DNA from: Lamellibrachia columna
Taxonomy: Eukaryota > Annelida > Polychaeta > Sabellida > Siboglinidae
Assembly (NCBI GenBank): GCA_963662155.1
Contig: OY759261.1
Span: 72,383,604-72,447,603, forward strand
Reading direction: 5' to 3'
DNA: 64,000 bases
The notes under the pieces were generated by a model. The model was not told the DNA's origin, did not search any database, and saw only the letters and a list, made by a program, of their open reading frames with translations. Of this stretch, positions 41,218-53,724 are shown piece by piece (positions within the stretch are counted from its first letter, which is position 1; each line of letters starts with the position of its first letter). A program made the translations under genes and the position numbers.

Positions 41218-42217
41218 AATACCAGTCCTGGACTCATGCTGGCAGCAAAGTGATATCATTCTGTCTTCCCCATAAGTGGTCCACCTATTAATAACTGTCA
41301 TCAACTGTGCTGTATTAGAATGATTTTCGTGAGCATTCCTGTGTAAATATAATATATAAACTTGTGATTTCTAAGTAAAAGTCGTATTTGGGAACTTGGT
41401 ACTCTTTCAAGATTATAGATCCAGGATGTTTTATATGCAGCCTCATTAGAAAACTCACAAGACTGAATGATGTTAAATAGCGGGAATCTGAAGGAACTCT
41501 TTAAGGGTGATATTGTTCCATGAGACACACGCTAGAAGTAGAAACAGTAAAAAAAACGGCATGGGCAGTTTTTATTAGACCTCATAATTGCTTCTCATCC
41601 AGTAATTTCTCCACAGTGTCTGGTAGAATCATTGACAATAGCAGAATGTCAGTTTGGCAGTATATTACTTTCAGCTTTTCAGCTTCCTATCAATTGTTTA
41701 GATATCTGGAGTGTGTTGCTGTTTTGATTGTCTTCTTGGTAAAACTAAGGCTAACTATTTCCATCACACATAAATATCTTTGTAGGTTTTTTTACAAATG
41801 CCCGCAGAATCATTGTATAACTCAAAACCACTAGCGACACATTTTTAGAGCTTACACTGCAATGACAGCTGATTGCATTTGTTAAATATGGTTTATTTCT
41901 GGTTTCTAACATCAGTTATTTTATGATGTTTTAATTGTTTTTATATCTTAGATCATACAGATGTTTTTATGTGTAATTAGTAAACAAGATGTAATGTTTG
42001 TGTGCTGTAATTATGTCTATTGTAATTTATAGTTTCTTATGAGAAAGTAAAGCTAGTCAGAGTTAGCTAGTCACAGTTAGCTCGTCCTTATATCTGGCCT
42101 TGTCAAGAGGCAACATGACAACAATTAATGATACGTTAGTGTTGAGGTGTATCAATAAATATGTTGTCACATATCAACACACATTGTTTGTAGTTCTTAA
42201 TCATGGGACAATTGATG
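41218..42217 (+). other. 3' untranslated region and flank of the GTSE1-like gene
   Basis: No coding signal. It contains the AATAAA at 42154. Confidence 0.4.
42154..42159 (+). promoter_or_regulatory. Candidate polyadenylation signal of the GTSE1-like gene
   Basis: The first canonical AATAAA that I find after the stop at 41217, giving a 3' UTR of about 0.95 kb. Variant signals closer to the stop may be used instead. Confidence 0.3.
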
Positions 42218-42375
42218 TACAGTGACCCCCCTCTTGTAAGGCCCCCCTCACCAGATGTCACCTGGCCACGCAGCAAATAAGACTTTCCCATGATAATCCT
42301 CATGAGAGGCGACGCATCGTATAAGGCCACTGCGCCATTTCAGAAGGTCTGGCCTTATAAGAGAGGACCACTGTA
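42218..42375. mobile_element. Tc1/mariner-pogo-type MITE with TACAGTG ends, copy 1
   Basis: The left end TACAGTGACCCCCCTCTTG (42218) pairs with the right end AGAGAGGACCACTGTA (42375), whose reverse reads TACAGTGGTCCTCTCT. TA at both edges fits the TA target-site duplication. About 155 bp, no ORF. Confidence 0.85.
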
Positions 42376-42444
42376 CATATATTGTGACAGCCAACTTGCA
42401 ACGAAGAGCAGCTACTCAAACAGCTTCTGAATCCTCCAAATAGC

Positions 42445-42604
42445 TACAGTGAAACCTATCTTGAGCGACCGCTCAAGGGATGATGAACAGTTTCTTGATA
42501 TAGGAGATCGCTTAATGCACGTAATTTAACATGTGAAAGTTGACTGGCCGTCAATAACAGGTGGTCACTTAATGCAGGTGGTCGCATTAGCAAGTTTGAC
42601 TGTA
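42445..42604. mobile_element. Second TACAGT-ended MITE family
   Basis: The left end TACAGTGAAACCTATCTTG then GCGACC (42445) pairs with GGTCGCATTAGC then AAGTTTGACTGTA (42604). TA flanks, about 158 bp, no ORF. The ends share TACAGT with the MITE 70 bp to the left, but the interior is unrelated. Confidence 0.85.
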
Positions 42605-42743
42605 ATCGTTTTGATAGCCTTAACATTTATGGTTCTAAAATGTATATATTAAAACATTTAGTCTACATATTTGACACAATTTTCTGTTGTTAGTTTTCCA
42701 CGCTACCGTCTACTGGCGCAACAGGTTAGGCCTACATACGGAA

Positions 42744-43075
42744 AAAAGTAAGCCAAACTGGTTCATATCTCATTGGCATTGCCCCCCATTCATGCCATTG
42801 ACAATCCAAATCGTCATGTACCCATGGCTATGACATCGAGACTGCAGGTTCTAAAAAGTAAGCCAAACGGTCATATCTCATTGGCATTGCCCCCCATTCA
42901 TGGCATTGACAATCCAAATTGTCAGGTACCCATGGCTATGACATCGAGACTGCAGGTTCTAAAAAGTAAGCCAAACAGGGTCATATCTCATTGGCATTGC
43001 CCCCCATTCATGCCATTGACAATCCAAATCGTCATGTACCCATGGCTATGACATCGAGACTGCAGGTTCTAAAAT
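42744..43075. repeat. Three-copy tandem repeat of about 111 bp
   Basis: TCATATCTCATTGGCATTGC, CCCCCATTCATGCCATTGAC and CATCGAGACTGCAGGTTCTA recur three times with few changes. Confidence 0.95.
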
Positions 43076-43622
43076 GGTGCGGTGATGCGCAATAAATCAG
43101 AAAAAGTAGTACACTTTGATTAAACATAATTATATATTTTAATATCCGTCAAGGACTGGAGGCCGTTAGGGGTTGGTACAAACTTAGAGGCCTTAACCAA
43201 AGTGGGTCGAATACACCATGCCAAAGAAGTTATACAATTATCCGACAGAGGGCTATGTCGCCTGGGTGCCAGTGATTGTAATGACTAGAGTTGGACGTGG
43301 CTCTCGATTTATTACAACTTACTGATATAAGGCAAGTATTTACCGTCATTATGTACTAATATGTAATTCGATCTATCACAACTGCAGTACGTGTTATCAT
43401 TTGTCAGAACATTTGTTGAAAATAACTAAAATGCCCAAAGCACAGAAGGAAGTAAATCGGCAAGTATCGAATATTGTGTGACATTCAACTTTCGTTTTAA
43501 CTGGAGGGCAAAACCCTGCTCGTCATGAATATGACACACCCTTGCCTATAGTTTGAATATAACACACACTTGCATTCAGCTTATTTATACATGAACAGGT
43601 GTATGCGCGTGTGTGTGGGGGT

Positions 43623-44990
43623 AGTGCCCTGCGCGGGCCTATAATTTTAGCCCAAGCCTGGCCCGCAATTAGCAGTTAGAGGCCCGGTCCAGGCCCACAA
43701 CAAATTTTCAAGTCCGGCCCAGGCCCACAAACTAGAATTCAGGCCCAGGCCTGACCCAGACCGTGAATGTTTGGCCCAGGCCCGGCCTGCAAGTTTTCGG
43801 TCCATACCCGCAGGCCCGCTGCCCGCAAGCCCACGGCCCGCTAAGTTTAGATAAGATAAACCTATAATCTTATAAGAAAGACGAAACACAAATAAACTGT
43901 AAAACAGACTTATTGTTTTATTAAATAAAAAATAATATATTAACATTGTATAATGTTTACTACTGAAATACTAATGTCAGTTGTTTAGTAGTGTCTAGCT
44001 AGTAGCTAGTACTAGTTACTATATGTCACCCACTGGCACTGACATACAGTGTCATTTCCAACAGGCCTGCAGTCACTAGCCTGAGACAGATCAGGTTCAG
44101 ACATGTGTGAATTAGTACAAGTGTGAATGAATCAGTACTGGGGAAATTGTAGACACTTAACAGTAGACACTAGTTAACACAATTGAAAAATACCAATTAC
44201 CAACTGGGGTGGGTACTGGGTACTGGCACTACAGGGTAGTGGGCAGTGGCTAATGGCCATTGGGCTGGTAATTCAGGCAGGCAATGTTTGGAGGGAGACA
44301 TAGACAATAGAATGTCCACTGGTTGGGTCAAAGGGTGATGAGTTGGTGGTTAATCATGGCTTGATTGCCTCTGCAAATATGTCTAAAGTAAACATTTGGG
44401 GCTGGCTGCTTCCAGCCAGGTGAACTTAAGTGGCCTGATATGGGGCCATTAGATCTATGCAAAAGGGTACATTCATGCCAAAAATATGCAGTTTACAGAG
44501 TCTACTCCAGTCACAGTGTCTTGGAAAGCCAGTACATGTTTAAAGAATTACAATACAAAGATATGGGCATGCGACTATGCATATATTTTATATGAAATGT
44601 TTCTATTAAAAGAATGCACATTATTAAAATGATACCATAGGAAGTCCCATTGTTGAAGAGGTTAAACTGCATTCCAATGTATAAAGCACTAGTGTCATTC
44701 ATAATTCCATGCAAGGTCTCAATTTGCAACTATATAATACTAAAGAAATAATTTTAAACATTCATTAACCGGAATTACAATTTATAATCAGTTTTTATTA
44801 ATAATAAAATTAATAATCTGGGTTTTATATGAATGTTTTATTATGTCCAGGCCCAGCCCAAGCATGGCCCGGCCCGCTCACACTAATGTGTTTAAATTGT
44901 TTTCAGCCCAAGCCTGGCCCGGGCCCACAATATGTAGGCCCATGCCCGGCCCAGCCCGCAAAATTATGTAGAGGCCTGGCCTGCGTAAGA
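43623..44990. mobile_element. Non-autonomous element with GC-rich, GGCCC-studded ends (tentative)
   Basis: The left end region (43623-43850) has many CCCGGCCC/CAGGCCC words beginning GCGGGCCTATAATTTTAG. The right end region (44845-44990), read in reverse, begins AGGCCAGGCCTCTACATAAT and repeats the same words. The AT-rich middle (43850-44845) has no ORF of note. Subterminal clusters of a short motif are typical of hAT-like or MULE-like non-autonomous elements. Exact ends and target duplication could not be fixed. Confidence 0.5.
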
Positions 44991-45107
44991 AGGGTGACCT
45001 CTCGTTGGGGGAATTATCATGGGATAGCTTTGTTTCCTGCAACACGAGGTGGTCTCTTGTGAGGGTCGCCTGTAATGATAGGGGCCATATAAGAGGGGAT
45101 CACTGTA
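44991..45107. mobile_element. Broken copy of the MITE at 42218-42375, inverted
   Basis: Ends GGCCATATAAGAGGGGATCA then CTGTA. Its reverse, TACAGTGATCCCCTCTTATA, matches the MITE left end, and ATTATCATGGGATAGC matches the reverse of the copy-1 interior. The other end is missing where the GC-rich element begins. Confidence 0.7.
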
Positions 45108-45544
45108 TGCAGTAAATTGTGCATACGAAATATAGACCAAATAGCTTGAATATTTGTTTCGTTTAAATGTAGGATGTTACATAAATTAAACCCCACCCAC
45201 TGTCTTGAAAACTAAACCAATTCTTGTTTGAACTTGTGTGATCAATTCACTCGTCGGTCCATAAACTAGGTGCCTTACCTCTTTGAGGAGAAAATAAAAT
45301 GTTCGCCACTGCTATAACTGGTGAAATGATTGAAATCACGGTAGAGCCTGTTCGGTACATGACTGTGTACTACACTTTTTGGGTTATTTATCTGCACACC
45401 ACTCGTCTTCCAGGTCAAATACACAGCACCAGTGTGTGCTTGGTCGTGTATCATTCAGCAGAGTCTAAGCCGAGCTGCAGGACCTTTTTGGCTATGGTTG
45501 TGCATGGAATTCAGAAGTAACACAAGATAAACGCCACTAATTGC
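45108..45544. other. Non-genic stretch
   Basis: A short open frame at 45299-45520 has no family likeness that I recognise. Confidence 0.35.
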
Positions 45545-45692
45545 TCACGGATATTCTCACGGATATTCTGCTTTGTGATCATATTTCAGGACAAATCTTA
45601 GCTGTTCTTTGTTTGACATGTCACATGCCTCGTCAGCGCTGATGGAATAAAATCGCATTTCGGACACAACCTTCTGCTGGATCCGCTCCCGA
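45545..45692 (-). pseudogene. hAT-related (DUF4371/ZMYM-type) transposase fragment
   Basis: On the - strand IQQKVVSEMRFYSISADEA, then CDMSNKEQLRFVLKYD, matches the pattern I....SKFFSILADEA.D.SNKEQL..VLRYVD around the catalytic Asp of hAT-type proteins. It then hits TGA in a duplicated AATATCCGTGAG. About 45 residues survive. Confidence 0.7.
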
Positions 45693-46750
45693 TGATGGTC
45701 AATGTCTCCACGTATATCACACAGTGGTAAACGTCTCCATGCATGTCACATGGTGTCAAATGTCTCCATACATATCACACAGCGGTAAATGTCTCCATGC
45801 ATGTCACATGGCGGTCAATGTCTCCATGCATGTCACATGGCAGTTTCCAAAAAAAATTTCATGACACAAACTTTCAAAACGTGTTTGCGGTGAAGCAAAC
45901 TTTCAACTTGCAAACTTTCATAACATAAACTTTCAAAGTGGAGTGGAGTGGAGTGGAGAACTTCCAATTTGCAAATTCCAGAGCACAAACTTCGAACTTG
46001 CAGACTTCCAACACATGACAGTCAATGCCTCCATGCATGGCAGTCAATGTCTTCATGCATACCACATGGTGTCAAATGTCTCCATACATATCACATGGTG
46101 GTCAATGTCCTCATGCATGTCACATGGTGTCAAATGTCTCCATGTATGTTACGTGGCAGTCAATGTCTCCATGCATGTCACATGGTGTCAAATGTCTCCA
46201 CACATATCACATGGTGGTGAATGTCTCCATACATATCACACAGCGGTAAATGTCTCCATGCATGTCACATGGTGGTCAATGTATCCATGCATGTCACATG
46301 ACAGTCAATGTCTCCATGAATGTCACATGGCAGTCAATGTCTTCATGCACACCACATGGTGTCAAATGTCTCCATACATATCACACAGGGGTAAATGTCT
46401 CCACAAATATCACACAGTGGTAAATGTCTCCACGCATGTCACATGGTGTCAAATGTTTTCATACATACATATCACACAGCGGTAAATGTCTCCATGCATG
46501 TCACATGACGGCCAATGTCTTCATGCATGTCACATGGCAGTCAATGTCTTCATGCATACCACATGGTGTCAAATGTCTCCATACATATCACACTGGGGTA
46601 AATGTCTCCACAAATATCACATGGTGGTGAACGTCTCCATACATATCACACAGGGGTAAATGTCTCCATACATGTCACATAGCAGTCAATGTCTCCATGC
46701 ATGTCACATTGTGGTCAATGTCTCCACGCATATCACACAGTGGTAAATGT
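45693..46750. repeat. 29-bp satellite B, left arm (two blocks)
   Basis: TGTCTCCATGCATGTCACAT then GG(C/T)GGTCAA repeats from 45693 to about 45842 and again from about 46016 to 46750, with variants ATACATATCACACAG and GTGTCAAA alternating. A non-repeat insert (45843-46015) has its own short TTCCAA/ACAAACTTT words. The reverse complement of this satellite reappears at 63786-64000. Confidence 0.95.
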
Positions 46751-46756
46751 CTGCCG

Positions 46757-47890
46757 CATGGGAACGCACAAGCCAAAGTCCACCAACAACGACAGACCAG
46801 TGTCAAAAAAGACAAGAAGAGTGGAAGCGCACAAGCCAAAGTCCACCAACAGCGACTGACCAGTGTGAAAAAGACAAGACGAGTGGAAGCACACAAGCAA
46901 AAGTCCACCAACAGCGACTGACCAATGTCAAAAAAGACAAGACGAGTGGGAACGCACAAGCCAAAGTCCACCAACAACGCCTGCGATCGTATCATCGCAA
47001 AGCACAAGTCAAAGTCCGCCAACAGCGGTTGACCAGTGTCAAAAAGACAAGACGAGTGGAAGCGCACAAGCCAAAGTCTACCAACAGCGACTGACCAGTG
47101 TCAAAAAGTTAAGACGAGTGGGAGCGCACAAGCCAAAGTCCACCAACAGCAACTGATTATTGTCAAAAAAGACAAGACGAGTGGGAGCGCACAAGACAAA
47201 GTCCACCAACAGCGACTGACCAATGTCAAAAAAGACAAGACGAGTGGGAGCGCACAAGCCAAACTCCACCAACAGCGGCTGACCAATGTCAAAAAAGACA
47301 AGACGAGTGGGAGCGCACAAGTCAAAGTCCACCAACAGTGTCTGGCGATCGTATCATCGCAAAGCACAAGTCAAAGTCCACCAACAGCGGCTGACCAGTG
47401 TCAAAAAGACAAGACGAGTGGAAGCGCACTAGCCAAAGTCCACCAACAGCGACTGACCAGTGTGAAAAAGACAAGACGAGTGGAAGCGCACAAGCCAAAG
47501 TCCACCAACAGCGACTGACCAGTGTGAAAAAGACAAGACGAGTGGAAGCGCACAAGCCAAAGTCCACCAACAGTTATTGACCAGTGTAAAAAAGACAAGA
47601 CGAGTGGGAGCGCACAAGTCAAAGTCCACCAACAGCGACTGACCAATGTCAAAAAAGACAAGACGAGTGGGAGAGCACAAGTCAAAGTCCACCAACAGTG
47701 TCTGGCGATCGTACCTTCGCAAAGCACAAGTCAAAGTCCACCAACAGCGGCTGACCAGTGTCAAAAAGACAAGACGTGTGGAAGTGCACAAATCAAAGTC
47801 AACCAACAGTGCCTGGCGATCGTATCATCGCAAAGTACAAGTCAAAGTCCACCAACAACGACTGACCAATGTTAAAAAAGACAAGAAGAG
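46757..47890 (+). repeat. 63-bp satellite A, left arm, with higher-order pattern
   Basis: Units of about 62-63 bp read AGCCAAAGTCCACCAACAGC, GACTGACCAGTGTCAAAAAG and ACAAGACGAGTGG then AGCGCACA. A variant unit contains GCGATCGTATCATCGCAAAG. About 18 units. The reverse complement fills 61556-63784. Frames are open on both strands in all arrays, which is a property of the unit and not evidence of proteins. Confidence 0.96.
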
Positions 47891-47914
47891 TGGGAACGAT
47901 CTTAGTTATAGGGT

Positions 47915-48260
47915 TTAGTAAAGATCAAAATAGTGGATATCCAAAATGTTAAATACTGTGTGGGTCAATGCTGATCATGGGCGTGACTTCCATCCTCTCG
48001 CCGATCACATGACAAAGTTACAAAATTTCATCAAGGAAGAAAATTGTGATTGTTCAGCATTTCAGTTTTCATTTCACTTAATGTTTGAACAAGCATTAAG
48101 TAATTTAATAGTTTGTCTTATGATTTCACAAAACTACATACAAAAGTTGCACAAAATGAGCTAGCATATTGCAGTGGATACTTTAGCAAAATTTATTTGA
48201 AATGAGACTACCAAAACAATTGAATTGAGGAAACACCTTTAAGATATCTAAATTTTTGGG
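47915..48260 (+). repeat. Dispersed repeat R, copy 2
   Basis: Matches copy 1 (27945-28225). It continues past it as AGTGGATAC...TTTGAAATGAGAC...GAATTGAGGA, which is shared with the - strand copy at 59190-59570. It directly abuts the 63-bp satellite. Confidence 0.88.
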
Positions 48261-49216
48261 GTTTGTCTTTTGTTTTACAAGGGTAATTAGCATAATATGT
48301 GGTGCCATCTGCACGATAAAATTACATCAACAAAACAGCTGTACACTACAGACAAGTATGAGTAGATTGCCAGCCAATTGTTGGCAAAATGATGATGTTT
48401 GGGACAATACAGTGGTGGACATTTTCCAAAAGTAGGCATCTGTTTGTATCTAGTTTAATAACATAATATTACATGGCTCATGTACTTTTACTTTGTTTTT
48501 AGTGTAATTTCAACCAAGAAAAAGATGGTTTACAACAGTTTAGTTTACTCACAGGTGACATCATCGTGCTCATAAAGCATCTCATCTACAACAATCCAAT
48601 CTTACCATTTGAAAGTGTCCTGGCCTAGTAACTATTATTCTAAATTAGAATATTTTCATACCAAAACATCTGGACATATGCCATTTATCAAATAAAATAT
48701 AATTTTTTTCACAGTTTTCCACTACAAAAATCTGTATGACTTACAATCTTTGTTAAAATTTTAATTGTTTTATTTTTTAGCCACTTACCTTTTTTTAGAC
48801 AGATCGTGATACAGCTACCACCCAAAACTGCTGTCTCTTGAAAACGATGCCAGGTTCCCACCTCAATAGCTCAGCAATGGGTGGGAATACACAGTTAATT
48901 TTTTCATCCAAATATACCATGAAGTATAATATTCAACACAAATAAATAAAAGGAGGCATCCATAACTTCATGTAATTTTTATTTTTACACATGAAATGCC
49001 ATTGTCAAAATTTTTTATACCCCCATTTTTAGGCCCTCAAATAGCTGTAGAAGAGGCAAATCTTGATGAAACTTGCCAAAGTTGTCTTTGCTGAAAGATA
49101 AGACCATTTTTTATCCCTAACAAAAATAAAAAATGGGATATTAATCTAAACAACTAAACAGCAAAGCTCATAAGTTTAGAAAATGAGAGTGTTCCATTTT
49201 ATTCGGGACTTTGCTC
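48261..49216. other. Non-genic AT-rich stretch
   Basis: Nothing recognised. Confidence 0.4.
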
Positions 49217-49423
<207 letters not shown>

Positions 49424-51516
49424 TTCTTTGGACTGAAATTACATGGCATGACTACTACTTTGTGTAATATTAATTTCTTTGAATTTATTTTAGATATTTT
49501 GATGACTTTAATAAAAATATTCACTGTTTTGTTAAACCGATTACGCTTAATACTACTTGCACACTACAGATTTGAACATTAACAAACCTATTTTGCAATG
49601 AACTCAATCAATTGAGGAATATTATTGATATCTACTTACTAGGACTAAGTACCATGTAATCTGTTTTCAGACAAGGTACATGCCTGATTAAAGAGAAAAA
49701 CGATTACAAATACATAGACTATAGAATATGACCGTCAGGACAGCAATGAAAGTTGGCACCATTATATGATTCATACATAGAGTCACAGTGCAGCAGGCAG
49801 AGGGAGATCAGGAACTTTAAATTTATTTACTATAGTAAATTACATAATTGTTCTATTTCAGTGAGCCATCAACACTGCAATGAAATCTGAAGAAGAACAA
49901 CTCATCTCTACAGCGAATTTGCAGCAATCCTCAGGTGAATCAAAAGACAGCCAATGCAATCCATCAGCCAGCGAAAAGAGAGTATTTTCAAAAAGCTAGT
50001 CTGGGCCTCCAACCAGTGGACATGATGCTTCAGTCAGTCTGGTGAAAGAGGAGACTTCTGATGACTATCAATTCTTACAAGGTATACATTATGAAGAGGA
50101 AGGAGAAACATCCCTACATTAAGAAGTAATTCTGCCACTTGTCAGAATAAGTAATCTACAGAAACACTCCTATATATCATATCCATGAAACATTCAGATG
50201 TGTTTCATGTAGTTTGGTTTGTACTGTCTTGATTAGTTTATTAGATTTAATTTGTCATTTACTAAGTACATAATATTTGTGTTATTTTAAATTCTACTTT
50301 TAGGTATTACAACGTTTTATGTACACACATTACACATTTACAACATTTATTTCAAAGGATCCTGATCAATGAGTCAAACACTGTTGGTTGTTGTGACACA
50401 GTAATGTTAAACAACTTTTCTCTGATTTTCACAAAGGTTTCACAAGTATAAAGTCTGAAGACCACCCGGCAGAAATACATTATCAAGATGGATTCCTGCC
50501 ACTTGACAAGACGTGTTACCAAAAGGACATAAGACCGAGAGATTACTATGAGCCACACATACAAGTGAAACCAGAGAAGGTTCAGTCTGATGAATGTAAC
50601 AGCAAGAGTGGAGATACCAGACAGTGAGTTGTGTATGAGGTTTGTTGAAAGAGGTCTTGAAAGTCGAACTCACTAACTGGTCTTTAGAAACATCAAGGTA
50701 TTCTAGTGAGAACATTGATCAAAAAGAAGAACACACTAATAGTGTCTCAGAAGACAGTGTAACATGAATGAATGTGGAACCATACAGTAGCTCTGTGTGC
50801 ACAACACATTTCACACAATCTAGTCACCCTAATGGCGATTACAAAAATAACACCTGTGTAAAGCAATGGGCTTATACTTCACACAAAAAAGTCACACACT
50901 CTATACTTAAACCTAATCAAAGGATTCACTCAGGGGTGATGTTTGACTTGTGGAAACAAATTCTCACGACTCTGTCGACTAAATAATCATGAATGTATTC
51001 ACACAAGTTTGAAGCCACATACTTGTGCTACATGATGTGGAAAATCATTCACAAGTTCCAGTTACTGTAAGACTCATGAAAAGATTCACACTTGTTTGAA
51101 GCCATATACTTGTTCCACATGTGGAATATTATTCAGAACATCCAGTAGCCTTAAGAATCATGAAAAGATTCACACTTGTTTGAAGCCATACTATTGTTCC
51201 GCATGTGGAAAATCATTCAAAATGTCCAGTAACCTTAAGATTCATGAAAAGATTCATACAGGTGTGATGCTATACACATGTGCCACCTGTGAACAAATTG
51301 TTTACAACATCCAGCAGACTTAAGTGTCATGAAAGCATTCACACTGGTTTAAAGCTGTACAGTTGCTCTACTTGTGGAAAGTCATTCACGCACTCTAGTC
51401 TCTTTAAAGTTCATCAAATTGTTCACACTTTTGTGGAGCCGCACGCTTGTGTCACATGTGGAAAGTTATTCACACAGGCTGGTCTTCTTAAGGTTCATGA
51501 ATGAAATCACACAGGT

Positions 51517-51885
51517 GTGAAACCCTATATTTGTTCTACATGTGGAAAATCATTCACAAGTTCCAGTAACAGTAAGACTCATGAAAAAATTCACACAGGT
51601 GTGAAGCCCTACACTTGTGATACATGTGGAAAAACATTCACGGTGCCCAGTATTCTTAACACTCATCAAAAGATTCACACATTTGTGAAGCCATACACTT
51701 GTGATACATGTGGAAAATCATTCAGAACATCAACTAGACTTAAGATTCATGAATATATTCACACAGGTCTGAAGCCATGCACTTGTATCACATGTGGAAA
51801 ATCATTCAGAATGTCAACTAACCTTAAGATTCATGAATATATTCACACAGTTGTGCAGCCATACACATGTGCCACATGTGGAAAT
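51517..51885 (+). CDS. Longest early run of intact fingers in the zinc-finger pseudogene
   Basis: About five consecutive fingers (YICSTCGKSFTSSSNSKTHE through ITCGKSFRMSTNLKIHEYIH) without a break. Listed as a readable part of the pseudogene, not as a separate gene. Confidence 0.5.
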
Positions 51886-51889
51886 CATT

Positions 51890-52643
51890 CAGGAAGTCTA
51901 GTAGCCTTAAGATTCATGAATATATTCACCCAGGTGTGAAGCCATACACTTGTGTCACATGTGGAAAAACATTCCAAATGTCTAGTGGCCTTAAATGTCA
52001 TGAAACTATTCACACTGGTTTAAAACCATACAGTTGTTCTACGTGTGGGAAGTCATTCAGAACGTCCAGTTGTAAGATTCATGAAAAGATCCACACACCT
52101 TTACAGCTGTATAATTGCTCTACATGTGGAAAGTCATTCACACAGTCGAGCATCATTAAAGTTCATCAAATTGTTCACAACGGTGTGGAGCCATATACTT
52201 GTGTCACATGTGGAAATACATTCACACATTCCTGTCAACTTAAGGTTCATGAACATATTCACACACATGAGAAGCCGTACGTTTGTTCTACATGTGGAAT
52301 GTCATTCACAGAGTCTTACCAACTTAAAGTTCATGAGAGAATTCACACAGGCGTGAAGCCTTACATTTGTTCTACAAGTGGAAAGTCATTCACAACGTTT
52401 GGTTACCTTATTATTCATGAAGACATTCACAAAGATGTGAAGTCTTGCATTTGTTCTACGTGTGGACAGTCATTCACATCGTCAGGTTACCTTATTATTC
52501 ATGAACAAATGCACATAGGTGACAACAAATCTAACGTTTCACAAGGTGCAAAGCCTTACATTTGTTCTACATGTGGAAAGTCATTCACAATGTCTATTCG
52601 TCTTAAGAGTCATGAAAAGATTCACACAGATGTGAAGCTGTAG
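51890..52643 (+). CDS. Second run of intact fingers in the zinc-finger pseudogene
   Basis: Nine fingers from SFRKSSSLKIHEYIH to SFTMSIRLKSHEKIH in one frame. One has lost its second Cys and one has lost a residue between its Cys pair and its His pair. Ends TAG after DVKL. Confidence 0.5.
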
Positions 52644-52856
52644 ACTTGCTGTTTGTGTGGAAAATCATTGACACCACATGCAATAATGAACATTGTTGAA
52701 AAGATTCACACATTTGTAATGGTTTGTAACCACTAACTTTAGACCCAGTCACCAAATATGTATGTGTGCATAACCGTACAGACAAACAGGTGGTTTGCAT
52801 AAGCGCGCACACACGAACAGATAACGAGTGATATATACATGTTTAAATTTCACACG

Positions 52857-52861
<5 letters not shown>

Positions 52862-52926
<65 letters not shown>
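52862..52926. repeat. (AC)n microsatellite
   Basis: About 65 bp of uninterrupted CACACA. Confidence 0.97.
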
Positions 52927-52929
<3 letters not shown>

Positions 52930-53039
52930 CAAAAATAATTTACTTAAAATGATGTGGTAGTAATGTAAGAATGTAAGCCAAACAGTTGAGTTTCATTTTG
53001 TTCGACTAAATCAATGCATAGTTATAGTTATAGCACAAA

Positions 53040-53206
53040 CTAGCGAGAGCCCTGCGCTCTACCAGCAATGACACGTTGACTGTTCGGCGGACTCATGTCA
53101 AAGCTGGGGATATCTCGTTCGCGGTCGCCGCGGTGACCTTGTGGAACAGTCTGCCCAGTGACATCAAATCGTCGAGCACTCATTCATTCATTCATTCATT
53201 CATTCA
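53040..53206 (+). mobile_element. LINE 3' end with (ATTC)n tail
   Basis: The frame reads RRTHVKAGDISFAVAAVTLW, then NSLPSDIKSS, the CR1/L2 ORF2 C-terminus (AA..LWNSLP..I). It runs directly into CATTCATTCATTCATTC (53181-53206), the kind of short tandem tail on which CR1/L2 elements end. Confidence 0.72.
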
Positions 53207-53355
53207 AAATCGTAGTTCCTGCATTATTTAATTAATTAATGTTATTATTTATAATATTCATATATTTACTTATTTATCTCTTATAACTACATATACACTA
53301 TTTTAGTTACATTCTAAATGTAATGCGATTATATTTAAATTATCTTATTTCTAAC

Positions 53356-53356
53356 T

Positions 53357-53438
<82 letters not shown>

Positions 53439-53441
53439 TGT
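53356..53441. repeat. (GT)n followed by (GTGC)n microsatellite
   Basis: GTGTGTGT changes to GTGCGTGCGTGC at about 53391. Both are alternating purine-pyrimidine. Confidence 0.95.
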
Positions 53442-53724
53442 GTACGTTATCCATATTTAAATGGAAATATGTTCATTAAATAATACAATACTATAGAATG
53501 ACACTCGATTTAATAAATCTCTCATAGTTATCACAAATTTCGATTAACTGAAAGCCGGTTGTAACGTTTACCTAACGAATGAGAAACTTTCCAAGCTAAA
53601 CTACGTGGCGGCAACATATGAGATTGCAGTACAAAAACCATTATTGTCAGTACTCGGTGCCACGTGTGCATGATGTCGCTTATATAGTAGTTGTTTAATT
53701 TTTAGTCTTTAATTTTTTTAACAG
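53442..53724. other. AT-rich flank of the THAP exon
   Basis: No gene. TTTTTTTAACAG at 53713-53724 is the acceptor of the next feature. Confidence 0.4.

Larger units (their letters stand above)
49862..52705 (+). pseudogene. C2H2 zinc-finger gene of about 21 fingers, decayed
   Basis: Exon 1 is 49862-50081 (ATG 49880, MKSEEEQLISTANLQQSS), exon 2 is 50437-50623 (GFTSIKSEDHPAEIHYQDGF), and the finger exon starts at 50707. All have AG acceptors, GT donors and matching phases. Fingers follow the form YTC.TCGKSF..SS.LK.HE.IHTG.KP from about 50940 to 52705. Lesions are TAG 49997, TGA 50765, TGA 51033, a frameshift near 51300, TGA 51502, a one-base loss near 51884, a 3-bp loss near 52070, and C-to-S in one finger (YICSTSGKSF). 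The last finger is degenerate after a TAG near 52641. Intact it would have been a nuclear DNA-binding protein. The retained introns rule out a processed copy. Confidence 0.85.

Noticed and set aside
45299..45520. A 73-codon gene before the hAT fragment
   Set aside because: No domain, no splice sites and no homology pattern that I recognise.
45943..46485. 180-codon frame with SMHVTW..MSPYISH repeats
   Set aside because: Translation of the 29-bp satellite B in one of several open frames.
46747..47806. Open frames on both strands reading KVHQQRLTSVKK-type and WWTLACALPLVLSF-type repeats
   Set aside because: Produced by the 63-bp satellite in either orientation; the same strings recur in the inverted array at 61.6-63.8 kb.
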